From contig NC_087093.1 of assembly GCF_963855985.1 (NCBI RefSeq), positions 12,663,001 to 12,727,000 on the forward strand: a DNA stretch of 64,000 bases, in the 5' to 3' direction. The DNA comes from Ostrinia nubilalis (taxonomy: Eukaryota; Arthropoda; Insecta; Lepidoptera; Crambidae). This document shows positions 1-11,400 of the stretch, piece after piece. The translations under genes were made by a program, and so were the position numbers. Under the pieces are notes generated by a model. The model saw nothing but the letters and a program-made list of their open reading frames with translations. It was not told where the DNA came from and did no database searches. Within the stretch, counting starts at the first letter, position 1, and each line of letters starts with the position of its first letter.

Positions 1-178
1 GAGTGTTGATTTCAATCCTCGCCATATTTATGGAATTGATTAAGTAGCTCGCCCACGTAATACCTAATACCATATTCCTGATTTCATGGATTTTTTAATA
101 TTTTTTTTTTGCCATCAGTGTCGTCGTGCATACTACCACCCCTGAGATGGGCGTGATTTTACAAAAGCACACCCTGTA
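1..178. mobile_element. Right part of intron-1 MITE (copy A)
   Basis: Matches the right part of the complete MITE at 17857-18151, ending ACACCCTGTA. The left part lies outside the window. Its presence fixes the window start inside intron 1 of array copy A. Confidence 0.55.
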
Positions 179-1344
179 TAATTATTAATGTATGTATGTA
201 CTAGTTCCTAACCCTTAAATTGGCACTCATTGAACCCTTGCTTCAAAAATGGTCAAATTTGGGATTTAGGTATTGTTTTGATAGATTAAGAAAAAAATTT
301 TTTCTTTTTGAAAAAAATTCAATTAGTATAGAAGTTATGACTGTCACTCAAAACGGACATTGCCAATTATTTAGCATTACATCCATGTCACTTAGGGCGG
401 ACATTGCCAGTTTAGGAAAACAAAGTAAAACAACTTTTATTAATAACAATACAGGAATCCCTGATAATCAGCCTCTGGCTAATCCAGCGCCTTTTGCAAT
501 CCATCCGGACTATTTACTGTTGATTTTACATAAATTTATCAAAAAATACCCAGACATAAAAAGAGAAACTGACTGCCTGATAAATCAACATAAATCCCAA
601 ACCGGTGGGTATAAAGACACAAATTTTGGCATGTAGGTTCCTTATTAGGGTCTAAGGGTGTTATTAGAAAGGATTTTTCCAAAAATACCCCCTAAGGGGG
701 TGAAATGGGGGTTCAAAGTTTGTAGGGCGAAACAAAATTAGTTGCACTATTTAATTCGAAATTTCACAGGAGTACTCCTATAGATAAATTAATAAACACG
801 TGTTTCAGGTTATTTCAGAATTCAACCCCTAAAAGGGGGAAATGGGGTAAAAATGTCTAAAAATCAACATGAGTATTTATTACTCATACATGGCGTTGTC
901 CGTTTTAAGTGACATTACATTTGTAACCTTGAAATGAATGAAAAAAAATCGATATTTTTTTACAGTTTTGGCAATAATCGTCAGTTTTATTCGTTAATAT
1001 TCTAAAATCAGTCAATAAAGCACAAGAACAAGTGTAATACCCACTAGGGCATGAATATCGGAATCTCGGAATCTCGTAATATCGGAATCTCGGAAGACAA
1101 GATCCGATATTACAATTCCGATATTGAGCGACCCAATATCGTAATATCGGAATCAGATAAAGGTTTTAATTGAGACTTAAACAAAGCGTTTAAAAGCGCC
1201 ATAACCTGCTACAAAGCTCAAAGTACATGATTGGCAAAGACCAATGATTTTCTCATGTCTTTCAACATCACTTTTCCCACTGCAAATAATTATTAACCAT
1301 AACATGTTCTAAAACAATTTTAGCACTTGCCGTACTTGGTCTTA

Positions 1345-1860
1345 GCAATGAAAAACGACATCTCAACTCCCTTCCAAACATTAATAAAATTGGACTATGG
1401 CCCGTCAGTTCTGCGTACTATGTGCCCTGCCCATTGCCACTTCAGCTTGCTATTCCGTCGGGCTATGTCAGCGACTTTAGTTCGTCAACAGAGCTTCTCA
1501 TTTCTGATTCGAACTCGTAAAGAAACACCAAGCACAGCCCTCTTCATAGCACGCTGTGCAACTTTGAGAGGCCACGTTTCCGAGCCGTATATTATCACTG
1601 GTAACACACATTGTTTGAGGACTTTCGTCTTTAAGCACTGAGGTATTTTGGACGAAAAGATGTTGTGTAGTTTCCCGAACGCGGCCCAGCCGAGTAGAAT
1701 TTGACGATTTACCGCTTTCTCGAAATTGAATCTACTTAGCTGAATCGTTAATCCGAGGTTGACATGCTTGTCAACAATCTCGAAAATCAGGCTCCCAACC
1801 GAAAATAGGTAGGGCGGAACATGGTCATAAGCTTCGTTTTGTCCATGTCCAAGGCCTACC
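1345..1860 (-). mobile_element. RTE-clade LINE fragment
   Basis: On the minus strand the sequence resembles the C-terminal part of lepidopteran RTE endonuclease-reverse transcriptases upstream of the conserved ADGRWG...EWRPR tail. It is broken by stops and ends at a TA-repeat next to the MITE at 1908-2386. Confidence 0.45.
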
Positions 1861-1907
1861 TAATATATATTATATATATATATATTTATAATATATATAT
1901 ATATATG

Positions 1908-2386
1908 TGTTACGGTCAAAGTGATAAATGTGAAAATTATGAATAATCGCCGGTTATTATGAAAAATTACCGCATGATTTGGTAAATGTGATTAATATGA
2001 GGTCATTTATGTGTGTATAAAACTAAATAGGCGGCTTAGGGGTGGCCCAAGGGCCACCCCCGCCGCACCTTAACCTATTTTTCACTTTAAATCAAAACAT
2101 TATGTTATAGGCATCATGGAAAAGTAATATTATGCAAGAAACACTCCAAACTCATTTTGCCAAATTATATTAATATACGATATCAAAACGTTCAAAAGTT
2201 TGGCTGTACACGAGCACGTACACAAGATGTTGTTCTCTTTTATGAAATTTGTTAGTACTAAGCTTGAATTATTAAATAATCACTGTTAAATGTGATTCAT
2301 TTATCACTTTTACCGCGACTGTCGGTAATTATTCATAATAACCGGTTATTATTAATAATTTTCAATTTATCACATTAACCGTAACA
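1908..2386. mobile_element. MITE flanked by TA repeats
   Basis: Inverted ends TGTTACGG / CCGTAACA extend as an imperfect inverted repeat for about 55 bp (including CCGGTTATTAT on both sides). It sits inside (TA)n tracts at 1861-1906 and 2387-2410. A GC-rich segment with GTGGCCCAAGGGCCAC lies near 2043. No coding capacity. Confidence 0.6.
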
Positions 2387-2429
2387 TATATATATATATA
2401 TATATATATAATATGTCTAAGGGAGACTC

Positions 2430-2700
2430 GATTAGGTCTTCGAGCATTGTGCCGAGGTCTTTCAGCGATTCCGCCCTAGTACGCAAAACTGACGGCCGAT
2501 GGGGCAGCAAGGTTCTGGAGTGGAGGCCACGTACCGGAAAGCGCAGCATAAGGCTGCCATCTACAAGGTGGACCGACGACCTCATAAAGGTAGCGGGAAA
2601 GCGCTGGATGCAGGCCGCCACCAACCAGCCATTGTGGAAATTATTGGGGGAGGCCTATGTTCAGCAGTGGACGTCTTAGGGTTGAAATGATGACGATGAT
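2430..2700 (+). mobile_element. RTE-clade LINE 3' end
   Basis: Open frame ending the RTE reverse-transcriptase ORF: motifs TDGRWGSKVLEWRPRTGKRS, TRWTDDLIKVAGKRW and LLGEAYVQQWTS, followed by a GATGATGACGATGATGA microsatellite tail. The same tail occurs in many places in this window, in varying decay. Confidence 0.65.
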
Positions 2701-3529
2701 GACGCCCCGTGGTTTTGTGAGTTGTATATCGATGATCAAAAAGGAACAAATTACAAGCATATTCAAGTTTTATACCACTGTCTAAAATTTTTGTAACATG
2801 TGACTTGAATGACTAGAAATCGTTCCGCCAGTATTGGTTGAAGGAGTAAAAGTTTGTTTGATACCTGTTTTACAAAAATCCTTAAATTCTTTGCTAGTCC
2901 ATTTCCATAATTGGCCCATTACTTATCAGTTACCAAAATGCAATGGTTACCCATAACATACAAAATGGTTTTAAATACTTCAATATTATAATTTTAAGAA
3001 AAGTGTAATTTTGTACTAAATTAAAGATTTTGATTAAAATCATTATTTTACTGTATACAATCGAGAAATTATACGAATATAACCAAATATTTAAAATTTA
3101 TAATACATAAACTCAATTCCGATATTAATATCGGAATTCCGATATTGAGATCGAATATCGGAATCCAATATCGGAATTGAAAACCTTCCGATATTACATG
3201 CCCTAATACCCACAGTGTTGCCATATTTATCAACAGCGAAAACTTGACCTTGCTGCTGCAGTTATTCAACTGTCTTAATTTTTAAAATTCGCGGTTTTTT
3301 ATGGAACTACTGCCCCGTGTTTCACATAAAATATCATGCTTTTTATAAAATATCCATTGAAAGTCGATAATTGCTTTAATTTAGATTTTGTAGGCAATTG
3401 TTTGACATGTCCTTTATAACGGACAGAAACCATTTAAGGGTATAGGATCCAGAAGGTTATTGGGAACTCAGTTTGTTATTTAATTTTATTTTAAATACAT
3501 GAAATAGCAATAAAACTCTCTACCATCAG

Positions 3530-4683
3530 GGTCCCTTCATCATGAAGGTCACAAGCCTTAGCTTCTGTAGAGGGCCAAAATATAAAAATTTAACGGACTC
3601 TACCATATACCTGACTACAACGCGCAACGGGAGCTATATATTAAATGTGAATAGTACTGTTCACACAAATATTGCGATAAAAGACGTAAGTACAAGATTT
3701 TTTACAATATTTAGTTATTAATGTCCTTTAGTGTATATATTATTATCCTTTAGTGATGAGGAGATCCACAAGTAAACCAATGTAGCTGGCATTGCCCGCA
3801 GAATTTCCAAACTGAATTAGAAGTGGGCGAGGCACATAGCTCGTAGAGCTGATGGACGTTGGGACAGAAAAGTTCTCGAGTGGCACCTATGGCCCGGAAG
3901 TAGGTGTGTATAATGTAGTGAAAGGCTTCATACTAGGTGGACCGACGACCTAGTGAAGGTCGCGGGCAGTTACCTGGACTGTGCAGGGCCGGTTGTTGTG
4001 GAAATCCTGAGGGATAAACATAAACATTAAAAAAATGCATAGAATTCTGGGAGTGTTAGTAGTTTGATATGCCATCTTTACCGATCAAAACAAGTAAATT
4101 AGATTTTTCTATGGATTTCAGATTAAATTATTTTATTACATTAAAAAAAATAATTCATCGAAACTGCTGTGGAGCAGTAAAGTTCATAATCTCTGCCAGA
4201 ACAACATAATAATAGCTGAATTAGTAAACACACAATTTAAAACTACCAATTGTGTTATTAAGAAAGTAAGTAAAATTATTTTTCCAGTTTTTGCAACATT
4301 TTATTTTACTTCTCATATAATTGTCATACTGGGTGATTTTATGCAAATTAGTTCCTCGATAAATGGGCTATCCAACACAAATATAATTACTCAAACTGGT
4401 CAGGTGTTCCTGAGATTAGTACGTTCAAGCAAACAAATAAACAAATTCTTCAGCTTTATAATAATAGTAAGTATAGGTGATGTCAGTAGTAGTTTTAAGT
4501 TGTCATTTTAATTTGTTTTAGGGATTTCATCACGTAGAGGTCAATATCACAGAATTTACAGCTATAATGTTAGGAAAATCATTTTTTTACGGTGATTTTG
4601 ATGTTCGCGCTATGGTAGCAGAAAAACGCGGAAATGTGTATTGTATACAAACCGAATTCTCAACATTAAAGAAGGGTAAATAA
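3530..4683 (+). CDS. Array copy A, DUF1091-like secreted protein (exon 1 outside window)
   Basis: Exons 2-4 lie at 3530-3685, 4122-4265 and 4522-4683 (TAA). Each is flanked by AG/GT, is in phase 0 and is open throughout. Exon 2 encodes GPFIMKVTSLSFCRGPKYKN onward with NLT, NGS and NST sequons. Exon 3 starts IKLFYYIKK and has the motif NLCQN. Exon 4 starts GFHHVEVNITE and ends FSTLKKGK. The order Cys, Asn-Gly-Ser-Tyr, a central Cys, then Cys-Val-Ile-Lys-Lys-Gly-[FY]-His-[HY]-[IV] resembles DUF1091, a secreted beta-sandwich family related to ML/MD-2 domains that includes Drosophila CheB proteins. Family assignment is from memory of the motif pattern. The signal-peptide exon should lie just left of position 1, because the window opens inside sequence that matches intron 1 of copy E. 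Intron 1 carries a 3.2-kb transposon. It is closest to copy E in exons 3 and 4. Confidence 0.62.
3755..4025 (+). mobile_element. Ancient RTE tail in intron 2 of copy A (shared by the array)
   Basis: Decayed version of the RTE ORF end (ADGRW, a VDRRP-type equivalent of WTDDL, and the following GEGQ-like region are recognisable in shifted frames). Matching sequence lies at the equivalent place in intron 2 of copies B (about 12000-12070, remnant), C (about 14270-14440), E (18485-18640 plus 20550-20665) and F (about 22780-23470, interrupted). The insertion therefore predates the duplications. Confidence 0.55.
4345..4475 (-). repeat. Helitron-like remnant in intron 3 of copy A
   Basis: Sequence from TCCTCGATAAATGGGCTATC to CTTCAGCTTTATAATAATAGT is shared with intron 3 of copies B (about 12375-12465), C (about 14750-14835) and E (20995-21118). 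Copy F retains a longer form (24548-24830) that reaches the terminal ACTAGCGGCCGCC. It is thus an old insertion inherited by all copies. Confidence 0.5.
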
Positions 4684-4701
4684 TATCCTTAAATTAATGA
4701 A

Positions 4702-7085
4702 TTACTTACTTATCAGTTACTTTACATCTATAGGAGAGGAACTTGCTGCTGATATCTTAGCCAGCAGGGGTACTGATGAGTCGCAATTACTAAAAACTCT
4801 CCCAAGCACTAGTAACTTAAATTCCCTTTGTATGTACCCAACAGACTTCATGGAGATCGATAAAACTATTCTAAACCTCAAAAACAGTAGTGCACCTGGT
4901 ATAGATTCTATTCCAACTAAGGTCTTAAAGAACTCCCATGCTATTTTGTGCTCCATGATAGATCATTTATGTAACCTTAGTTTTTCATCGGGAGTTTTTC
5001 CTGCTATTTTAAAAAAAGCTAAGGTTGTATCTATCTACAAGGGTGGTGGGCTGGAGGAGGTGTCAAACTACCGGCCAATATCCCTACTGAGTACAATAAG
5101 TAAAATTATTGAAAAAGTAGTCAACTCTCGACTGACAAATTTCCTAGAGAGCAAACAACTTCTAGCTGTCAATCAATATGGATTTAGATCTGGTCGAAAT
5201 ACAGAAAATGCCGTTACAAACCTCTCGAAGATTATAGCTAGCTCACTTGATGGAGGCGAAAGATGTCTGGCTATCTTTCTAAACCTAAAAAAGGCATTTG
5301 ACACTGTATCTATTCCGCTACTCCTGCACAAAATGGAAGACCTGGGAATAAGAGGCATCACTCTGAAATGGTTTAGAAGCTATCTCTCAAACAGAAGTCA
5401 AAAAATTAAAAGTTGCGGATTCTGCCAGTTCCAGTCTGCCCGTTACCTACGGTGTACCGCAAGGCAGCACACTTGGCCCTACACTTTTTCTAGTGTATGC
5501 TAATAACTTGTGTGGGCTTCAGTTAGACAATGGCAGTGTGCTGGCATTTGCTGATGACACGGCGCTGGTTTTCCGTGGTAAGAGTTGGGCTGATGTCCAG
5601 AGATCAGCTGAGATGGGTCTCAACAAAGTGTTGAAGTGTCTTGAAGACAGCCTTCTAACTCTTAATATCCCCAAAACTAAATTCATTTGTTTTAAAATAA
5701 ATAACGCAAAGAAACCTCCACCAGACTTTGTCATTAAAGCGCACACTCCATGTTGTTCTCTCAACAGCAATGCATCCATCTCTTGCAATTGTTCCCCATT
5801 AGTCCAGACCAGTTCACACAAATACCTGGGCGTAATCATGGACGAAAATTTAAATTGGGCACCGCACATCTCTGCTCTAAGCAAAAGACTACGTAAACTA
5901 CTTCATATTTTCAAAAACTTGAGAGAAACTGCCGACACTGAGCTTACTACTAAAATTTACCTTGCGCTCGTGCAATCTCTCTTAACCTACTGTATACCGG
6001 TATGGGGCGGAGCAGCTACAACCCACCTTATTGAGCTGGAAAAAGCACAGAGGGCTGTTATCAAGGTCATGATGAAAAAACCTCGTAAATATCCAACTGA
6101 AGATCTTTACAAAGAGGCTGGTCTCCTAACAGTTAGGCAATTGTTTATATATCAATCTGTCCTTCGGCACCACAAAACGATTGACCCCTTGGTACTTCCT
6201 CAACATAAAAGACGCATACGCACTCCCGTACCCATCTTTAACTCAACCTTTGCCAGGCGTCAAATAATATACACAGGACCGTTTCTATACAGGCATTTCA
6301 ACGATTTAGAAATGATCTTTAAAATGAATAGACTTACTCTAAAATCCACTCTTAAGAGGAAACTAAGCTGTTTAAATTACTGTGCAACTGAAAACATTTT
6401 TCGACAAAAATAAATAGTGTTCTTTTCGTGGTACTTTAATAAATCAATCACTGTCTTAAATGTAGTATACTGTGAGTTTAATTTTAAAATCATTGTGTAA
6501 AAAAAAAAAGGTGTAAATCAAATAATTTATGTAACATAAAATAAGCTAACTTTCATCATGTTATTGTTGTTAATATTTTCCTTCTTTTGTTTTGACCCTA
6601 GAATGGGGTGGAGTGTTAATAACCTGAGATACAGGATTTTCCTAATAGACAGTTTGACACCATACCCCAATAATTCGAAACCACAACTGTTTTAAAAATA
6701 CTCTTTATTCTGGTCTTAAAAACCTAATTTATTTTAAATTACCTGTAAATTTCGATTTTTGTTCGAATTGTAATTGAAAAAAGTAGTTTAATTGGGTTGA
6801 CAAAATAGTGACGTCACTTGCTTGTAGTGCCATACAAAATCTATGGGAGAGTTTCGTTTTGACAGTTTTAAAAAGTACGTCAATTGACTGTGGTGTCAAC
6901 ATGTCTATTCAGGTATTAGCCCGCCATAGTCCTACTGAGAGACCAACTATATTGTGTACGTACCAAACCTGCTAACATTGTAATACTGCGAGATTATTAT
7001 TTTTTTGTACCTAGTTTTTTAAGTTTACCTATTGCACTGTAAATTGACTATGGTGAGAATAAAGTTATTTATTTATTATTTATTA
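4702..7085 (+). mobile_element. 5'-truncated CR1/Jockey-group LINE with reverse transcriptase
   Basis: Reverse transcriptase of a non-LTR retrotransposon in two frames, 4697-5503 and 5493-6413, joined by what looks like a single-base insertion in an A-rich run near 5405-5413. RT motifs seen: SNYRPISLLSTISKIIEKVV, a GFRSG block, YGVPQGSTLGP across the shift, and FADDTALV. The first catalytic Asp is replaced by Asn (LNLKKAFDT where DLxKAFD is expected), so it is inactive even without the frameshift. No endonuclease domain remains. A 3' UTR with an ATAAAG...TTTATTTATT tail runs to 7085. Inserted about 18 bp after the stop codon of array copy A. Confidence 0.75.
6613..6918. mobile_element. Possible MITE in the LINE 3' region
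   Basis: The two sides share an imperfect inverted repeat (ACCTGA, AATAGACA and TTGACACC in matching order on opposite strands). This suggests a non-autonomous element nested in the LINE 3' UTR; ends are approximate. Confidence 0.3.
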
Positions 7086-7214
7086 TCTATACTTATAATA
7101 AATCTGTAGAGAGGTCAATTCTGTACATGAAATATATTTTCAAAATAACTATCAGGGCACATCAGGGGGTGATTAGTGATCGATACTTATGCCAAAAATG
7201 CAATCAGTAAATTT

Positions 7215-7251
<37 letters not shown>

Positions 7252-7736
7252 ATGTTCCTTATAGAAACAAAAACTACTCGACGGATTTTAACGAAACTTG
7301 GTACAATTATTCTTCATACTCCTGGGCAGGTTATAGAATACTTAGGAATTCCCACGGGAACGGGCATTAGCGGAAAAATCCTTTTGTATGAAAAATCTAA
7401 ACCGCTTAAGTTAGACGCTTGAAATTTGGCAAGCAGGTACCTTAGTAAACTTAAAGCTTAGTTATAACAGGATATTGCAAAATTCCTACGGGAACGGGAA
7501 TTAGCGAGAAAAAACATTTGTATGAAAAAATCTAAGCCACGTAAGATAGACGCTTGAAATTTGGCATGCAGGTACCTTAGTAAATTTAAAGCTTAGTTAC
7601 AACAGGATATTGCAAAATTCTCACGGGAACGGGAGTTAGCGGGAAAAAACATTTGTATGAAAAAATCTAAACCGCGTAAGATAGATGAAGGGGGTAAAAC
7701 GGGATCCACGCGTACGAAGTCGCGGGCGGCCGCTAG
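7086..7736 (+). mobile_element. Non-autonomous Helitron
   Basis: Begins TCTATACTTATAATAAATC after an A and ends CGGGCGGCCGCTAG before a T, matching Helitron termini (5' TC, 3' CTAG, insertion between A and T). It contains a TGTC microsatellite (7217-7250) and about 100-bp internal repeats with the phrase CACGGGAACGGG repeated. The open frames here are spurious. A reversed relative lies at 12738-13331. Confidence 0.6.
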
Positions 7737-7739
7737 TTA

Positions 7740-8452
7740 TTAATAATTCAAAACCTATGAAATATTACCTCAATGTAATGAATTTTTATTGTGTTTTAAT
7801 AAAACGATATTTTGGTTGATGTTAATTTTTAATTTAACTGTAGTTATTTTCATTGATGAACCAAAAAAAATCCAATTTATATAAATTCATATCAGCCGCC
7901 TGAAAACTGCAATTAAATGTAAAATTTTGAAATGACGTCATAGGTAATAATACTAATAATAGACGAGTATGAAAATATGTATACGGAATTGTGTTTTGAC
8001 ATTTTTCAAAGGGAAGGGGAAAGGTAAGCTAGCTCGCTTCGTAAGGTGGTGTTATTGGTGTCACCCACACAATTTTATTTGAAAGAAGTTACGTCATTTA
8101 TAAGTTTTTATCTTATCGCTACAATGTTTAAAGAGCAAAGTACTTACGTCATGCCACAAAACAAACCAACGTATAGGGTATAGGTTTCCCTATACGATAG
8201 TTAGGACTATCATATAACTACTTAATAATCATCATCACTTATGCTCCGCAAATGACTCAAAAAATGTACTAGAATTTACTAATAATGAGGGCAATAAACA
8301 AATCATTACAATGCAATTACTGATATTATCATGTTTTACCAACGTAATAATAGTTAATGTTTTTGTTGATCATTTCCCTACATCATTGCTTACAAAGGTA
8401 TTATCCACAGCATAATATTTGGCTGAAGATAAAGTGATTTTTAAGGGAAAAA
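7740..8452 (+). promoter_or_regulatory. Conserved intergenic module before copy B exon 1
   Basis: About 710 bp that recurs almost base for base before each surviving exon 1 (also 15044-15740 and 21333-22049, and in part 17166-17541). It starts with the 3' UTR and AATAAA of the preceding copy and ends with an AT-rich segment directly before the ATG. A CRE-like TGACGTCA occurs in the modules before B and D, but is altered before F. It therefore probably contains the promoter of each copy; no transcription start was identified. Confidence 0.4.
7798..7803 (+). terminator. Poly(A) signal of copy A
   Basis: AATAAA in sequence that directly follows exon 4 in the ancestral unit. It is now separated from copy A's stop codon by the LINE and Helitron insertions at 4702-7736. 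Confidence 0.45.
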
Positions 8453-11400
8453 ATGTTTCTTCTAATGTTTACGTTGTTCATACCAAGTATTCTTGCCTTT
8501 GACTTATCCAAGGATAACAACACTTATGTAAGTACTTCATCAATACCTACACATATCTACATTATTAAGTAAATATTTAATCTTTTTATTGCCATCAGTG
8601 TCTTCGTGCATACTACCACCCCTGAGATGGGCGTGATTTTACAAAAGCCCACCCTGTATAATTATTAATGTACGAGGGCCGGCTGATAAGTCCGCGGCTT
8701 AACGGACTTAATGAAATAAAATAAATGGTTTCTATTTTTTATTCTTTAATATAATCTCCCTCAAGTGAAATACATTTCTTAAATCTCGCATTCAATGCAT
8801 TTTACCCACCCAAAAAAAAATTCTTCAAAATGACGGCCAACCGCAGCTTTCATTTCGTTGTCATTTGCAAATCTCCGGCCCCGTATCGATCGAAATCGAA
8901 AAACAGGAAAATATCGCTAGGTTATATAGGTCTTGGCTATATTATGGAGGGTGGTCAATCTCTGAGAACCCGGTGTCTTTCAGGGGTTGGCCTCGCAACA
9001 CGTGCGGTGTGACCGGGCGCGTTATCTTGCAGAAAGAGCAATCCGCACTTCAGTTTCCCACGTCGTTTCTGTACAATAGCCTACCGAACATGAAGCAATA
9101 TTCTTCAGCAATCTGCCAAGATTTAAATCTTTGGTCGGCCGGAACGATTTTTCGATTTTTTTAAGGTTTCCTTCGGTCACTATCGTGACAGGGCGGGGGT
9201 CGTCTTCACAGGTCTCTCGTCCGTGTTGAAATAGTCGGGCTCATTTTTTCACCATGGTATATGAAGGTCAGAATCCTGAAGAACCAATGACATCTCTTCA
9301 AAAATGTCTTTCGGTCCATTTTCCTTCTTCACGAGGAATTATGTCCGCGGCGCGCGGTGTTCAAAATCCGCAAATCTGCAGATTCGGCTGACATGGTGAT
9401 GTCATTTGTTCGATAGATAATTGAAATATCAGTGAAAAGTTAATTAGTGATTGCTTTTATAATACTACTGAGTGTCGCAACTAGTGACATGAGTAACAAG
9501 ATAATTAGGGGAGAGTTCGGTATACGAGGGTGGTCTGAAAAGTTTCCGACCTAACATAGATACAAGATTTTTTTTCTTAAAATTTATTTTTATTTTTCTA
9601 CATAGTCTCATCTACAGTAATTAGTCGGCGCTAAAACTCGGATTTATTGCGCCTAAACTGCGCCAACAGAGCATTGGAAATGTTCATTCGAACACGTCGT
9701 TGGTCTGACGTTAGCAAACGCGGCACCCAACGCGCGGACAGCTTTCTCATGCCTAAATCTTGATTGAATATGTGACAAACACGTTCTTTGGACATTTTCA
9801 TTGCCTCTGCTATCTCTCTCACTTTAATTCGGCGGTCGTCTAACACCATTTGATGAACTTTAGCGATGTTATCGTCAGTAGTTACAGTTTTTGGACGTCC
9901 CGAACGTTCATCATCTCCCAAGCTCTTACGGCCACGTTTAAATTCGGCTGCCCAAAATTTTACTGTGGTAAATGACGGTGAAGAGTCCCCGTACACAGAA
10001 TCTAACTCATCTTTGATTTGCGTAGGGGTATTCCCTTTCAAAAACAAATATTTTATGACAGCTCGATACTCGATTTTTTCCATTTTCACAAAAATACTCA
10101 CATCGACTCACTCAAACGACTTTCAAATAAAAACCGCGCGTCAAAAATGGCTGAAACTTTGAAGTGTTGCTATCAAAAGATGCACAATTACTTTCCCTGA
10201 CTTTAATTGATGTGTGCTGCCATCTTCACGTTGAGGTCGGAAACTTTTCAGACCACCCTCGTATTGTACCGCGCCGGGTAAATTGTACCACCCTCATATT
10301 TCGTAAAGTATTGATTGAATGTCTGTAATTGCAACACTCAGCGATACGCAATTAAATGCATTGAATATTGGCTATAAGGTTTTTGCCGTGACAATTAACA
10401 CGTGTGTTTTATTTTGAAAAGTTTTTCTCCATTGTTTTCAAGTAACTTTTGGCAATGCATGTTTAGTTTGTAATTTTGTTAAATTTAATCACACAGTGTT
10501 TCTAATTTATTATTTAGAAGCGTAAATTAATGTGGATTTCAATTATTTGAAATATTTTTCAGTGCATTTATAAGCAATATTTTTTATCGATTTTTAAAAG
10601 AACTATCACCTAGTCGGTTAAATTGTACCACATCAAATTGTATGGAATTTTACCAAAGGATTTAGAGAAATTTTAAGTAAATCATATTTTGAAGTTATAA
10701 TAGCATAGTTATGTTTGACTAACAATAAATGAAAGCAAAAGACTGGCAAAGTAGATTAGGTACAAGTGTGCGTTACGATAATTGGATTACAAAACATGTA
10801 CTCAAAATCGTGATAACGCGTAAAACAATATCGATTGTCTATGTTATTAACTACTGTTCCTTTTCGTAACCTAATTTGTTAAGAATGTATCATATAATAT
10901 TTTGCCATAGTTTTTTTATAGGCTTGAAATTTATTGAAATCCAATTTAGTAACCCTGTGGTACAAATTATCGAACCGGTTGGCTAAATTGGACCGAAGAT
11001 CTGTACTCGTATTTTGTTGATTTGTGCTAAATGTACAACAATCATGTTGATTAATACCCATGAAATAGTAAGTTGAATAAATTCTCTTTTATTATATACC
11101 ATGGACATTAGCAAAAACAAAACAAAACTATGTGTTAAATGGGATTGAAAAAAACTGGTCCAAATTACCGGACTCTCTCTTACTCGTGGCTAAGTACCTT
11201 AGGCCGCGAACTTTTCAGCCGCCCCTCGTATGTATGTACTAGTTCCTAATAGGATCCAGAAGGTTATTGGGAACTCAGTTTGTTATTTAATTTTATTTAA
11301 AATACCTACATGAAATAGCAATAAAACTCTCTACCATCAGGGTCCCTTCATCATGAAGGTCACAAGCCTTGGCTTATGTAGAGGGCCCAAATATAAAAAT

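Larger units (their letters stand above)
1045..3205. mobile_element. hAT-type element with 8-bp target duplication
   Basis: Ends are TAGGGCATG and CATGCCCTA, flanked on both sides by a perfect 8-bp duplication ATACCCAC (1037-1044 and 3206-3213), the hallmark of hAT transposons. Both subterminal regions are packed with copies of a short AATATCGGAATC-type motif in both orientations (about 1054-1155 and 3115-3200), as expected for hAT transposase binding arrays. No transposase frame remains. The interior is filled with LINE and MITE pieces. Confidence 0.7.
212..3440. mobile_element. 3.2-kb TIR element in intron 1 of copy A
   Basis: Intron-1 sequence shared with other copies (CTAGTTCCTAA ... AGGATCCAGAAGG) is interrupted exactly here. 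The ends CCCTTAAAT and ATTTAAGGG form a 9-bp inverted repeat. No clear target duplication was found. An open frame at 220-636 is not recognisable as a transposase. The element carries a nested hAT (1045-3205), so its own sequence is only about 1.07 kb and probably non-autonomous. Confidence 0.45.
8673..11228 (-). mobile_element. Mariner with nested insertions (intron 1 of copy B)
   Basis: Ends CGAGGGCCGGCTGATAAG and its counterpart CTTTTCAGCCGCCCCTCG are flanked by TA (8671-8672 and 11229-11230), the mariner target duplication. Minus-strand remnants of a transposase occur at about 8830-9300, including a decayed catalytic region (DNAP...HTARV and DHPPYSQDL-like), but frameshifts and deletions leave no intact ORF. 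Removing it restores the intron sequence ATTAATGTATGTATG found in other copies. Elements at 9509-11187 and 9525-10261 are nested in it. Confidence 0.7.

Noticed and set aside
220..636. 138-aa open frame near the window start
   Set aside because: Lies inside a transposon, starts with TTG, is AT-driven and shows no transposase or other motif.
7217..7250. TGTC repeats resembling a CRISPR-like array
   Set aside because: Simple microsatellite inside a Helitron, without spacers.
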